Position numbers and translations under genes: made by a program
Notes under the pieces: generated by a model
Seen by the model: only the letters and a program-made list of their open reading frames with translations
What the model was told of the DNA's origin: nothing
The model's database searches: none
In this document: piece after piece, positions 33,400-41,916 of the stretch
Layout: every line of letters starts with the position of its first letter
How positions within the stretch are numbered: position 1 is the stretch's first letter
Source: CBDDEI01 sp965226775
GTDB taxonomy: Bacteria > Chloroflexota > Dehalococcoidia > SHYD01
Length of the DNA: 64,000 bases
Direction: 5' to 3'
NCBI GenBank assembly: GCA_965226775.1
Contig: CBDDEI010000002.1
Coordinates: forward strand, 806,001 to 870,000

Positions 33400-33912
33400 A
33401 TGCTAGCTCATCTCTTTGGAGTTACTAATCGGTTGTTTGGAGCAACGCACGGATACGCCCATTGTGACATTCCCTGTGGCATCTACGATCCCCACGCCGC
33501 GCAGATTGCTGCGCTGACGGTGATCCGGATGAACCAGCTTATCGCCGGAATGTCCGATCCCGCGACCACTGGCGATAAGGCTGCGATGGATACGTATGCC
33601 AACACGATGACCCGCTACATCGCCACGAAGGAGTCCCATGCGGAGTTGGTGAAGAAGGAAGTCACCATCATTATGGGCGACTACTTCCGGCAGGAGCACG
33701 TAGATAAGTACCCCGACCTTATGGCCACCGCGTGGAGCATCCTGAAGCTGTCTTCTCGCAACAAGCAGAACGCGGATGCGGATGCTGCAAATGAGTTGCT
33801 GGCAGCGGTGCACAAGTTCTCGGAGACCTTCTGGGACTCCAAGGGCGTTGCTACCAAGATGCAGCCATCCAATCAGACCGTTGGCGGTGAGCTGGTCGTT
33901 CCCGCTAACTAA
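33400..33912 (+). CDS. sodN: Nickel superoxide dismutase precursor
   Basis: A 170-residue NiSOD. The nickel hook HCDIPCGIYDP is at residues 21-31; His21, Cys22 and Cys26 become residues 1, 2 and 6 after removal of the 20-residue leader ending GYA. The rest is the four-helix bundle (SHAELVKKEVTIIMGDYFRQEH). It dismutates superoxide in the cytoplasm as a hexamer. GGAGGAA precedes ATG 33400. The stop overlaps the converging mfd stop by 8 bp. A divergent S26 protease is the likely processing enzyme. No nickel transporter is seen nearby. Confidence 0.95.
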   Translation: MLAHLFGVTNRLFGATHGYAHCDIPCGIYDPHAAQIAALTVIRMNQLIAGMSDPATTGDKAAMDTYANTMTRYIATKESHAELVKKEVTIIMGDYFRQEHVDKYPDLMATAWSILKLSSRNKQNADADAANELLAAVHKFSETFWDSKGVATKMQPSNQTVGGELVVPAN

Positions 33913-36900
33913 TCGCTGCTGCAGAGCGCTCTATCCGTTCCAGCACTCCTTCTAGGAGCGGCTGCCAGCGGCTCTGACGTCCCAGCGAAATAATACGCAG
34001 CTGGTTATTGCCAGGCTGCACCCCAGGTAGATTTTCCAAAGGCCGCCGGTCAATCCGGCGGCCTTCCTGCATCCGGATCACCATCATGTCGTCGTTGCGC
34101 TCAATGCTCGCGACCCCTGCGGCTACGGCCAGCAGCTTCACGCGCACGATGTACAGCAGGTTCTCCACCACTGCGGGCGGCCTGCCAAAGCGGTCTTGGA
34201 GCTCCTGGGCAAGCTCCTCCAGCACCTCAGACTCTCGGAGTGTGGCCAAGCGACGGTACAGCTCTAGCCGTACGTCCAAGTCCTGCACGTAGTCTTCCGG
34301 CAGGTAGGCGGTCAGTTTGAGGTTTACTACGGCCTGTGGCGTAGGCAGCGCGGTAGCGGCTACCGGCCTGCCTTCCAGCTCTGCCTTGGCCGTTTCCACC
34401 GCGGCGGCCAGGATGCGGCAGTAGAGGTCAAAGCCCACTGCTCCCACTTGGCCGCTCTGCTCCACCCCTAGCAGGTTGCCGGCCCCCCGTATCTCCAGGT
34501 CTTTCATTGCAATGAAGTAGCCTGCCCCTAAGTCTGTCGCCTCGAACACCGCCTGGAGCCGCTTCTGGGCGCGCTCCGTGAGGGCCTTGTTGCGGGGGTA
34601 GAGGAGGTAGGCGTACGCGCGATGCGTCCCTCGGCCGACGCGTCCTCGTAGCTGGTAGAGCTGCGCCAGCCCCAGCTTATCGGCATCGTTGATGATGATA
34701 GTGTTCACGTTCGGCAGGTCCAGCCCTGATTCGATGATTGTGGAGCACACCAGCACGTCCAGCTGCCCAGCGCTGAACTCCCGCATGGTTCGCTCCAGCC
34801 CCTCTTCCGACATCTGGCCGTGGGCCACGCCTACGCTCGCTTCGGGTATAAGGTCGCGCAGCTTGAAGGCCTGCTGGGCAATGCTCTGCACCCGGTTGTG
34901 GACAAAGAAGACCTGTCCCCCGCGTTCTAGCTCCCGCAGCACGGCGTGGCGGATGATCTCCTCGTTGTAATCCATCACGTAGGTCTTGATGGGCAGACGC
35001 TCCTCCGGCGGTGTCTCCATCGCGCTCATGTCCCGCACGCCTACCAGCGCCATGTACAGCGTGCGGGGAATGGGCGTGGCGGTGAGGGTGAGCACGTCTA
35101 CCTCTTGCCGCAAGCGCTTGAAGTGCTCCTTGTGCAGCACCCCGAAACGTTGCTCCTCGTCCACGACGACCAGCCCTAGGTTCTTGAACAGCACATCCTT
35201 CTGAAGCAGCCGGTGCGTACCGATAAGGATATCCACGCTGCCTTCATGGAGCGCACCAAGCACCTGGCGCTGCTCTTCCTCGGAGCGGAACCTGCTGAGC
35301 ACCTCTACCTTCACAGGGAACGCGCTCAGGCGTTGAGTAACGGTCTGGTAGTGCTGCTGCGCAAGCACGGTGGTGGGCACCAGCATCGCCACCTGCGCCC
35401 CTTCCTGTACCGCTTTGAAGGCGGCTCGTATTGCCACCTCGGTCTTGCCGTACCCTACGTCGCCGCAGACCAGACGGTCCATGGGCTGGGTCTGCTCCAT
35501 ATCCGACTTCACGTCCTGCACCGCTTGGAGCTGGTCGGGCGTCTCCAGGTAAGGGAAGGATGCCTCTAGCTCCTGCTGCCAGAGGGTGTCCGGGGAGAAG
35601 GCGGTCCCCACGGTCACTTGCCGGGCGGCCATCGTCCCCAGCAGCTCTTTTGCGTGCAATTGCGCCGCCTTGTGCACCCGCTCCTTTGCCCGTTCCCACT
35701 CCTGGGTGCCCAGGCGGTTCAGCGCCGGCGCGTGGTCTCCGGGGCCGATGTAGCGCGCCACCCGGTCCACTTGCTCCGTGGGCACGTACAGCCGTCCGCC
35801 GTCCGCATATTCCAGCAGCAGATACTCCTTCGCCACGTCCGGCGCATCCTCAAGCGTCACCGTCGCTACGAACCTCCCGATGCCGTGTTCGATGTGCACC
35901 ACCAGGTCACCGGCGTGGATACCCATCAGCGGGTTCTCCTGGCGGGTACGACGCTTTGTCCCCTGGCGACGCTGCTGCTTCACAAAGCCAAAGATCTCAG
36001 CGTCGGTAAGCAGCGCCAGGGCCGAGCGTTCCCCCTCCGGACGTGCGGGATCAGCGGGGAGCTTCCAACCGCCCGGCAGCGATCCCTGAATGAGCGCGAC
36101 GCTTCCCGGTTCGGGCAGCGCGTCCATGCGCTCCTTGGGCTGTACGTAGACCTCCCGCTCGGTGAGTAGCTCCGCCAGCCGCTGACTCTGGTGCGACACA
36201 ATAACCACGCGGCTGCCCTGGCGCACCTCACGTTCCATCTCTGTGAGGAAGCCCTGCAACCGGCCGCCAAAGCTGGGCGCTGGCTCCAGACCTAGCTCAT
36301 CGTCATCCTCGCCGCCCCAGCGGCGTAGCTCAACGGAGCGCAGTTGCTCGCGAAGCCGTATCTCTAGCTGCTCCCATGCCTCATACGCCTCAGGGAAATT
36401 GGCTGGGAGCGTCCTTTGTTTTATCCGGCCGTCGCGCAAATCCGTAGCTTCTGTGCTTAGCTGATGCAGGATGAGGGGGAGGTCCTGCGGCTCTTCTAGA
36501 ACTGCAACGCTGTGCTGCGGTAGGTAGTCCAGCAGAGAGCCGCTGCTGAACAAGGGGAACAGCAGCCACGGATGCTCCACGGCGCCGCCCTCGCTGAGTT
36601 GCGCCAGGTCCCGTTCCAGCAGGCTGCGCGCATCCGGGGCGCAATCATCCAGCGTAAGGGCAGGCGGAGCCGGGCTCCAGGGCTGGCCCAGCACTTCTCT
36701 GGCAGGCGGCACGCTCACCGCTGCTAGCTCCTCTTCCGACCGCTGCGTGACCGGATCGAAGCTGCGGATGGTGTCGATGTCATCGCCCCAGAGGTCCAGG
36801 CGGAAGGGCTCCGAGCGGTGCGTTGGGTAGCAATCTAGGATGCCGCCGCGCCGGGCGAACTGGCCGGGCCGCTCCACCGTCGCCACTTGCTGGTAGCCGG

Positions 36901-37396
36901 CCATGAGCAGGTTGGCGGTAAGACGGTCGATAGCCACTCTTTGGCCGGGGGCTAGGTGCGTGGTAGCGGCAGCAAAGGCCTCCGGCGTTGGCGTGCCCAG
37001 TGCCAGGCTGCCGACGCTCGTCACCACGATGGGCGGCTGCCCACCGCCTGCATGCAGCGCAGATAACGCCTGGAGGACACTGAGTCGTTGTTGTAGCAGA
37101 CGCAGGTCCGGCTCTAGTTGCTCATAGGGGAGCACGTCGGGCTCGGGAAAGAGGAGCACTGGTATGTCGGGAGCAACCCAGATCTGGAGCTGTTCCGCCA
37201 GCGCGTTAGCCCGCGCGCCGGTGGGGGTGACCACCAGTAAAGGCGCATCGAGCGTGGTCTGCAAGAGGGTGAGCAGCGCGGGTTTTGCCTCCTCCAGCGC
37301 GAAGGCGCGTGCTACCCTCCGGTTATCCAGCTCTTGGAGGAGACGTTGATAGCCGGGAAGGCCCTGGAGGGTTGGGAGCAAGGCTGATAAGGACAT
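33905..37396 (-). CDS. mfd: Transcription-repair coupling factor
   Basis: An Mfd of about 1163 residues that frees stalled RNA polymerase and recruits UvrA. Domains: UvrB-like N-terminus (PTGARANALAEQL; RRGGILDCYP), an RNA polymerase-interaction CarD-like domain (about 495-560; GDLVVHIEHGIGRFV), a RecG-like helicase with Walker A CGDVGYGKTEVAIRAAF and DEEQRFGV, and a C-terminal TRCF domain. The frame is open 9 codons further up to a GTG at 37423, but ATG 37396 gives the typical MSLSALLPTLQ start. It ends convergently with sodN, overlapping by 8 bp. Confidence 0.95.
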   Translation of the reverse strand: MSLSALLPTLQGLPGYQRLLQELDNRRVARAFALEEAKPALLTLLQTTLDAPLLVVTPTGARANALAEQLQIWVAPDIPVLLFPEPDVLPYEQLEPDLRLLQQRLSVLQALSALHAGGGQPPIVVTSVGSLALGTPTPEAFAAATTHLAPGQRVAIDRLTANLLMAGYQQVATVERPGQFARRGGILDCYPTHRSEPFRLDLWGDDIDTIRSFDPVTQRSEEELAAVSVPPAREVLGQPWSPAPPALTLDDCAPDARSLLERDLAQLSEGGAVEHPWLLFPLFSSGSLLDYLPQHSVAVLEEPQDLPLILHQLSTEATDLRDGRIKQRTLPANFPEAYEAWEQLEIRLREQLRSVELRRWGGEDDDELGLEPAPSFGGRLQGFLTEMEREVRQGSRVVIVSHQSQRLAELLTEREVYVQPKERMDALPEPGSVALIQGSLPGGWKLPADPARPEGERSALALLTDAEIFGFVKQQRRQGTKRRTRQENPLMGIHAGDLVVHIEHGIGRFVATVTLEDAPDVAKEYLLLEYADGGRLYVPTEQVDRVARYIGPGDHAPALNRLGTQEWERAKERVHKAAQLHAKELLGTMAARQVTVGTAFSPDTLWQQELEASFPYLETPDQLQAVQDVKSDMEQTQPMDRLVCGDVGYGKTEVAIRAAFKAVQEGAQVAMLVPTTVLAQQHYQTVTQRLSAFPVKVEVLSRFRSEEEQRQVLGALHEGSVDILIGTHRLLQKDVLFKNLGLVVVDEEQRFGVLHKEHFKRLRQEVDVLTLTATPIPRTLYMALVGVRDMSAMETPPEERLPIKTYVMDYNEEIIRHAVLRELERGGQVFFVHNRVQSIAQQAFKLRDLIPEASVGVAHGQMSEEGLERTMREFSAGQLDVLVCSTIIESGLDLPNVNTIIINDADKLGLAQLYQLRGRVGRGTHRAYAYLLYPRNKALTERAQKRLQAVFEATDLGAGYFIAMKDLEIRGAGNLLGVEQSGQVGAVGFDLYCRILAAAVETAKAELEGRPVAATALPTPQAVVNLKLTAYLPEDYVQDLDVRLELYRRLATLRESEVLEELAQELQDRFGRPPAVVENLLYIVRVKLLAVAAGVASIERNDDMMVIRMQEGRRIDRRPLENLPGVQPGNNQLRIISLGRQSRWQPLLEGVLERIERSAAAIS

Positions 37397-37567
37397 GCTC
37401 AATACGTAAGAAAAGTATAGCACGCACGCCTGGCGCGCAGGCCGCGGCTGTCTTAGACTTTACACCCCGTTCACCGCTATCTATACTAGCCATAGAAAAC
37501 AACCATAAAAGTAGCGATTATCCTTCTCCCTTCTTAAACAGGGGCAAGGGCCTAGTATGGCAGGAAT

Positions 37568-38254
37568 ATGGCCCGCTCTTACGCATTAGACGAGTACTTA
37601 GAAGCTGTATATATTCTGACCACTGAAGGAGTGCCGGTCATCGGCGCTCGGGTGGCGGATTTTGTGGGTGTACGCGCCCCCTCCGTTACGGAAGCGCTGC
37701 ACCGCCTTGAAAAGGCAGAGCTTATCACCCAAGACGACCACCACGTTGTCTCCCTTACCCCTACCGGCGAGGCACGCGCCGCGAGCATGATGCGTCGTCA
37801 CCGCCTCGCAGAGCGCTGGCTGACCGATGTCCTTGGTCTAGACTGGGCGAAGGCCGATACCGAGGCCAATAAGCTAGCCCATGCCTTCTCGGATGAGGTG
37901 GCCGACCGTCTCTCCGCGGAGATGGGTTATCCAGAAACCTGCCCCCACGGCAATCCCATACCGGGTAATTCCACCGGAAACATGGCAAGCGGTATGCGCT
38001 TGGATGAAGTGCCTATTGGCGAGTCCGCGGTCATACATCGAGTAGTTGAGCACGCGGAAGTGGACCTCAAGCTGTTGCAATATCTGTGGGGACACGGCAT
38101 CCTCCCAGGGGCGCGCTTGACCGTAGTGGACAGGATACCCGGAGCAGGAGCCATTACGGTAAAGCTGGGCAAGGGGGAGATTACTCTGGGCATCGGCGCC
38201 GCATCAAAAATAGAAGTGGAGAACGGGTCGCCCCAGCCAATTGCGACCCTTTAA
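37568..38254 (+). CDS. DtxR/MntR-family metal-dependent repressor
   Basis: A 228-residue regulator. It has an N-terminal winged helix (ALDEYLEAVYILTTEG; RAPSVTEALHRLEKAELI), a dimerisation/metal domain with RRHRLAERWLTDVLGL, HAFSDEVADRLS and CPHGNPIP, and a C-terminal FeoA/SH3-like domain (from about 150). These proteins sense Fe(II) or Mn(II). It is divergent from mfd and leads a four-gene run (fmdB, dtd, hydrolase). Its targets are not evident in the window. Confidence 0.9.
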   Translation: MARSYALDEYLEAVYILTTEGVPVIGARVADFVGVRAPSVTEALHRLEKAELITQDDHHVVSLTPTGEARAASMMRRHRLAERWLTDVLGLDWAKADTEANKLAHAFSDEVADRLSAEMGYPETCPHGNPIPGNSTGNMASGMRLDEVPIGESAVIHRVVEHAEVDLKLLQYLWGHGILPGARLTVVDRIPGAGAITVKLGKGEITLGIGAASKIEVENGSPQPIATL

Positions 38255-38281
38255 GAGAGACCAAAAGAGGAACCAGAGACA

Positions 38282-38671
38282 ATGCCAATTTACGAGTATC
38301 GCTGCGGATTATGTGAGCGTCAGTTCGAGGTTCGTCAGGGCTTCAACGACGATCCCATTACCAATTGTCACGAGTGTGGCTCCGCAGTGCAGCGAGTAAT
38401 CCAACCGGCGGGTATCGTCTTCAAGGGCAGCGGCTGGTACGCTACGGAAAGCCGGCGCGCTTCCAAGCATAGTCTAGGTTCCGACGCTCAAGAGCATTCC
38501 AACGATGGCGACCACAGCGACAGCCAGGGCGAATCGGGCAGCAGTAGTGACGCGTCCTCGTCGTCATCCTCGCCTGAGTCTTCAAGTAAAGATTCAAGCA
38601 AAGAACCTGCGACCACCTCTCCCTCAACTACCTCTAACTCCAACTCCAACGCTAACTCGGGTTCGCACTAA
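38282..38671 (+). CDS. FmdB family zinc-ribbon protein with Ser-rich tail
   Basis: A 129-residue protein starting MPIYEYRCGLCERQFEV, with a second CHECG at about residue 29, the two CxxC pairs of the FmdB zinc ribbon. The last ~65 residues are low-complexity Ser/Asn/Asp/Glu. FmdB-like proteins are putative regulators of uncertain function; the tail is probably disordered. It lies 27 bp after the DtxR-type gene. Confidence 0.85.
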   Translation: MPIYEYRCGLCERQFEVRQGFNDDPITNCHECGSAVQRVIQPAGIVFKGSGWYATESRRASKHSLGSDAQEHSNDGDHSDSQGESGSSSDASSSSSSPESSSKDSSKEPATTSPSTTSNSNSNANSGSH

Positions 38672-38704
38672 TCACGCTATCCCTAGCCACTGCGTATAGC
38701 GCGC

Positions 38705-39154
38705 GTGAAAGCTCTAGTGCAGCGGGTGCTCTCTGCCCAAGTGCACGTAGAAGAGGAGCTTACAGGGGCTATTGGCCCCGGTTTGTTAGTCTTCCTTGGG
38801 GTTGAGAAGGGTGATACGGAGAATGAGGCCATTTATCTAGCTAACCGTACAGCGCATCTGCGTGTCTTTTCCGATGACGCCGGCCGCTTCAACCGTTCCC
38901 TCAAGGACGAGCTAGGGTCGGTTCTTGTAGTGAGCCAGTTTACGCTGATGGCAGACACGCGCCGGGGACATCGCCCCAGCTTTACCGATGCGGCTCCGCC
39001 GGAAGTTGCGGCGCCTCTGGTGGATCGCTATGCGGATGCATTGCGGGTAGAAGGCGTAGAAGTTGCGACCGGCAGGTTCGGCGCACACATGCGAGTATCC
39101 TTGGAAAATGACGGTCCGGTGACCATACTACTGGAGAGCAAGAAGCGAGAATGA
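38705..39154 (+). CDS. dtd: D-aminoacyl-tRNA deacylase
   Basis: A 149-residue Dtd that removes D-amino acids (and glycine) mischarged on tRNA. The two signature motifs are present: VVSQFTLMADTRRGHRPSF (SQFTL) and ENDGPVTI (Gly-cisPro). The start is GTG 38705. The stop overlaps the next start (ATGA), giving tight coupling to the alpha/beta hydrolase. Confidence 0.95.
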   Translation: MKALVQRVLSAQVHVEEELTGAIGPGLLVFLGVEKGDTENEAIYLANRTAHLRVFSDDAGRFNRSLKDELGSVLVVSQFTLMADTRRGHRPSFTDAAPPEVAAPLVDRYADALRVEGVEVATGRFGAHMRVSLENDGPVTILLESKKRE

Positions 39155-40131
39155 GTTCAAGAAAAAGTAACAGCACAGGCCCCCGCAAGCGCACTCGGTT
39201 TCTGCGTCTAGGCGGGATACTTTTAGGGGCGCTGGCGGTGGGCGCAGCCGTAGAAGCGGCTATGCTCTCCCTACAGGCGGCCCACAGCGTAGTGCACCCG
39301 CGCCGGACGAGGGATGACAAGTCTCCCGCGGACTTTGGGCTGGCTTACGAGTCGGTAGAGTTTTACAGCACCGATGGTATCCTGCTCCGCGGCTGGTTCA
39401 TCCCAGGCGGCGAGGCGGCCGTCATCATGGCCCACGGCCACGGCGGTAGCAAAGCCTCCATGCTACCTCGCGCCAACGCTTTGCGGCGAGTGGCCGGTTA
39501 TTCCGTGCTCCTCTTCGACTTCCGGGCGTCCGGAGAAAGCGAGGGCTCGCAAGCAACGCTGGGCTACCGGGAGCAAAACGATGTCCTGGGCGCAATAGCC
39601 TATCTCCAGTCTCGGCCAGAGGTGGACCCAGAGCGCATCGGTGCGTTGGGTTCCTCTATGGGCGCAGCCGCGCTCCTCATGCTGGGTGAGAAGGCCCACG
39701 TTCTGCGGGCTATTGTCGCGGACTCCGCCTTTGCCGATGCGGGAAATTTGATCGATAACGTCGACCGCTGGTTCAGGTTACCGCCCTTCTTCTTCTCTCG
39801 GACTATCCCCTGGGCAGTCGAGCGGTGGGTCTCACTGCGGGCGTCGGACGTGGTGCCCCAGGCCGCGGTAGGCAGAATTGCGCCTACGGCAGTGTTCATC
39901 ATCCACGGCGCGGAAGATGATGGCGTGAGCGTGAGCGATGCGTACGCGCTACTGGAGGCTGCTCAGGAGCCAAAGGAGCTGTGGATAGTGCCGGAAGCCG
40001 GCCACGGCCTAGGCTCGGAAGTCGCCCAGGAAGAGTACCGGGACAGAGTGCTCAGTTTTTTTGAGCGTTACTTGGGAACGTGCTTGAGAACCTCTGCACA
40101 AGTCCCTTCCCCCTTGATGGAGGAAGGTTAG
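39151..40131 (+). CDS. Membrane-anchored alpha/beta hydrolase
   Basis: A 326-residue alpha/beta hydrolase with an N-terminal hydrophobic anchor (about 20-45). The oxyanion region is MAHGHGGSK, the nucleophile elbow GSSMGAA, the acid is in HGAEDDGVS, and the His in PEAGHGLG. Substrate unknown; esterase or peptidase-like. Its last ~15 codons (SAQVPSPLMEEG) and the stop come from the left end of a dispersed repeat, so the original C-terminus has been replaced or extended. Confidence 0.87.
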   Translation: MSSRKSNSTGPRKRTRFLRLGGILLGALAVGAAVEAAMLSLQAAHSVVHPRRTRDDKSPADFGLAYESVEFYSTDGILLRGWFIPGGEAAVIMAHGHGGSKASMLPRANALRRVAGYSVLLFDFRASGESEGSQATLGYREQNDVLGAIAYLQSRPEVDPERIGALGSSMGAAALLMLGEKAHVLRAIVADSAFADAGNLIDNVDRWFRLPPFFFSRTIPWAVERWVSLRASDVVPQAAVGRIAPTAVFIIHGAEDDGVSVSDAYALLEAAQEPKELWIVPEAGHGLGSEVAQEEYRDRVLSFFERYLGTCLRTSAQVPSPLMEEG

Positions 40132-40231
40132 GATGGGGGTGAAGGAGCCGTGTCCCTGGCTGTTGGCTTGGGGAGACCCCCTGGATTCCCGCGAGAGACG
40201 GAATGACGCAAGTTGTTCAGAGGTTCCCTAG
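40088..40231. repeat. MITE-like dispersed repeat, copy 6 (full, overlaps hydrolase 3' end)
   Basis: A full copy from GAACCTCTG to CAGAGGTTCCCTAG. Its first 44 bp are read as the C-terminus of the upstream hydrolase. It ends about 10 bp before the stop of the converging nadC. Confidence 0.85.
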
Positions 40232-40241
40232 CCCAGCGGGC

Positions 40242-41132
40242 CTAGCTGCTTACGTGGTATTCCAGCTCTAAGCTGATATCCAGCGCCTTGTAGGAATGCG
40301 TCAGCGCTCCTGAAGAAATAAGGTTCACCCCGGTCTCCGCCACTGCCCGCACTTTGTCTGCAGTAATCCCCCCGGAAGCCTCAACCTGTGCCCGCCCATT
40401 TATCAGCTTCACGGCTTCTGCCATCTCTTCTACGGACATATTGTCCAGCAGGATCCACTCTGCGCCGGACGATAAGGCCTCTTCCACCTGATCCATGTTA
40501 GCCACCTCTACCTCTACCTGAAGCAGGTGAGGGACGTTGCGCCGGGCCTGATGTACGGCCTCCACTAGGGAAACCCCCGCCTTTGCCAGCGCCTCCAGGT
40601 GGTTGTCCTTGATGAGAACGCCATCGCTCAAGTTCTGGCGGTGGTTGTAGCCGCCACCCACGCGGACCGCATACTTCTCCAGCGCGCGTAGGCCGGGTGT
40701 CGTTTTACGAGTCTCGGTGATGCGCACGGGGAGGTCTCGTACCGCCGCCACCATCTTGGCGGTCTCCGTAGCCACGCCGCTGAGCCGCTGCATGTAGTTC
40801 AGCGCCACCCGTTCCGCCTTGAGAATAGTGGTTGCGGGGCCGGCCACTTCTCCGATAATCATGCCGGGGGTGATCGCACTGCCGTCTTCTAGGAAGACCT
40901 TCATCTCGATGGAGGGGTCCAGGCGCTGAAAAACCGCCTTCGCCACGGGCAAGCCTGCCAGTACGCCCTCTCCCTTGACTACAAATGAGCCGCTTGCGCG
41001 CCAGCCGGGCTGGATCAGGTAGTCGGTTGTGACGTCGCCTGCGCTCAAGTCTTCCATGAAAGAGGTATCCACCAACCGCTCCAGTTCGCTGGGCAGGAGG
41101 GGGAAGGGTACTGAGGGTTGCCGTTGTGTCAT
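40242..41132 (-). CDS. nadC: Nicotinate-nucleotide pyrophosphorylase (carboxylating)
   Basis: A 296-residue quinolinate phosphoribosyltransferase that makes nicotinate mononucleotide from quinolinate and PRPP. It shows EDLSAGDVTTDYL, ERVALNYMQRLSGVAT, TRKTTPGLRALEKYAVRVGGGYNHR (split across substrate residues), and EASGGI. It is the last gene of the NAD run. GC content and length are normal. The gene ends beside a dispersed repeat. Confidence 0.95.
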   Translation of the reverse strand: MTQRQPSVPFPLLPSELERLVDTSFMEDLSAGDVTTDYLIQPGWRASGSFVVKGEGVLAGLPVAKAVFQRLDPSIEMKVFLEDGSAITPGMIIGEVAGPATTILKAERVALNYMQRLSGVATETAKMVAAVRDLPVRITETRKTTPGLRALEKYAVRVGGGYNHRQNLSDGVLIKDNHLEALAKAGVSLVEAVHQARRNVPHLLQVEVEVANMDQVEEALSSGAEWILLDNMSVEEMAEAVKLINGRAQVEASGGITADKVRAVAETGVNLISSGALTHSYKALDISLELEYHVSS

Positions 41133-41145
41133 CTGTGCACGTCCT

Positions 41146-41817
41146 CTATGGATTTGGGTCGGAGCGGTCCATGTGGCTGTTAGCGGTCTTGATGGCCTCC
41201 ACCGCCGCCATGGGGCTCAGCCGTGCGGTATTGATGGTGACGTCGTAGAGCGCGGGATTGGTCCAGTTGACCTTGTAGTAGGTCTGAAAATAGTCGGCGC
41301 GGGCCTTGTCGTCGTCCCGTACCTGCTGCTCTGCAACTTCCGCGGAGCAGTTCATGATCTCCGCCAACCGTTGGGATCTGATGCGCACCGGAGCGCAGAT
41401 AAGCACCCGCAGCACGCTGGGCATATCCCGCAGGATCACGGAACCGCCATAGGCCAGGATCACCGAGTCCGTCTCCTCTGCGGTCTTGCGCACCACCTGC
41501 TCCAACAGATCGCGATAGCTGTCAGAGGTCATGCCTAGGTTGAAGCCCCCTGCGGTCACCAAGCCCCCCACCGGCATCTCGACCAGGGGGTCTGTGGAGA
41601 CGGACTGGTTCCCAAGGTACTCCAGCATGCGCTCCATGAAGCTCGGTACGCGCTCTACCTGACGGATGGTGTCCGGGGAGACGCCTGCCGCGTTTGCAGC
41701 CGCTTCGAGGATCTGCCGTTCGATAAGCTGGATACCAAGCGCATGGGCAACATCGGCGGCAATGAGGTCACCACCGCTGCCTATCTGACGGGCGATTGTA
41801 ACTACCGTGTGCGCCAT
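41146..41817 (-). CDS. Cytidylate kinase-like family protein
   Basis: A 223-residue P-loop protein. The nucleotide-binding start is VTIARQIGSGGDLIAADVAHALG, as in the cytidylate-kinase-like (AAA_26) family of unknown substrate. It is not the housekeeping Cmk, which has GPAGSGKS. It lies inside the NAD operon between nadB and nadC with only 13 bp to nadC, so a role linked to nucleotide or NAD metabolism is possible but unproven. GGGAGGTGA precedes ATG 41817. Confidence 0.85.
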   Translation of the reverse strand: MAHTVVTIARQIGSGGDLIAADVAHALGIQLIERQILEAAANAAGVSPDTIRQVERVPSFMERMLEYLGNQSVSTDPLVEMPVGGLVTAGGFNLGMTSDSYRDLLEQVVRKTAEETDSVILAYGGSVILRDMPSVLRVLICAPVRIRSQRLAEIMNCSAEVAEQQVRDDDKARADYFQTYYKVNWTNPALYDVTINTARLSPMAAVEAIKTANSHMDRSDPNP

Positions 41818-41916
41818 GGGTCACCTCCCTAACGGCTCGCTTCGAAGCGATGGGCTATTGTGGTACGGATTGTAGTGTGCGCGCAAGGGGGATTCGGGAG
41901 AGGCAGCCGCCAGGGA

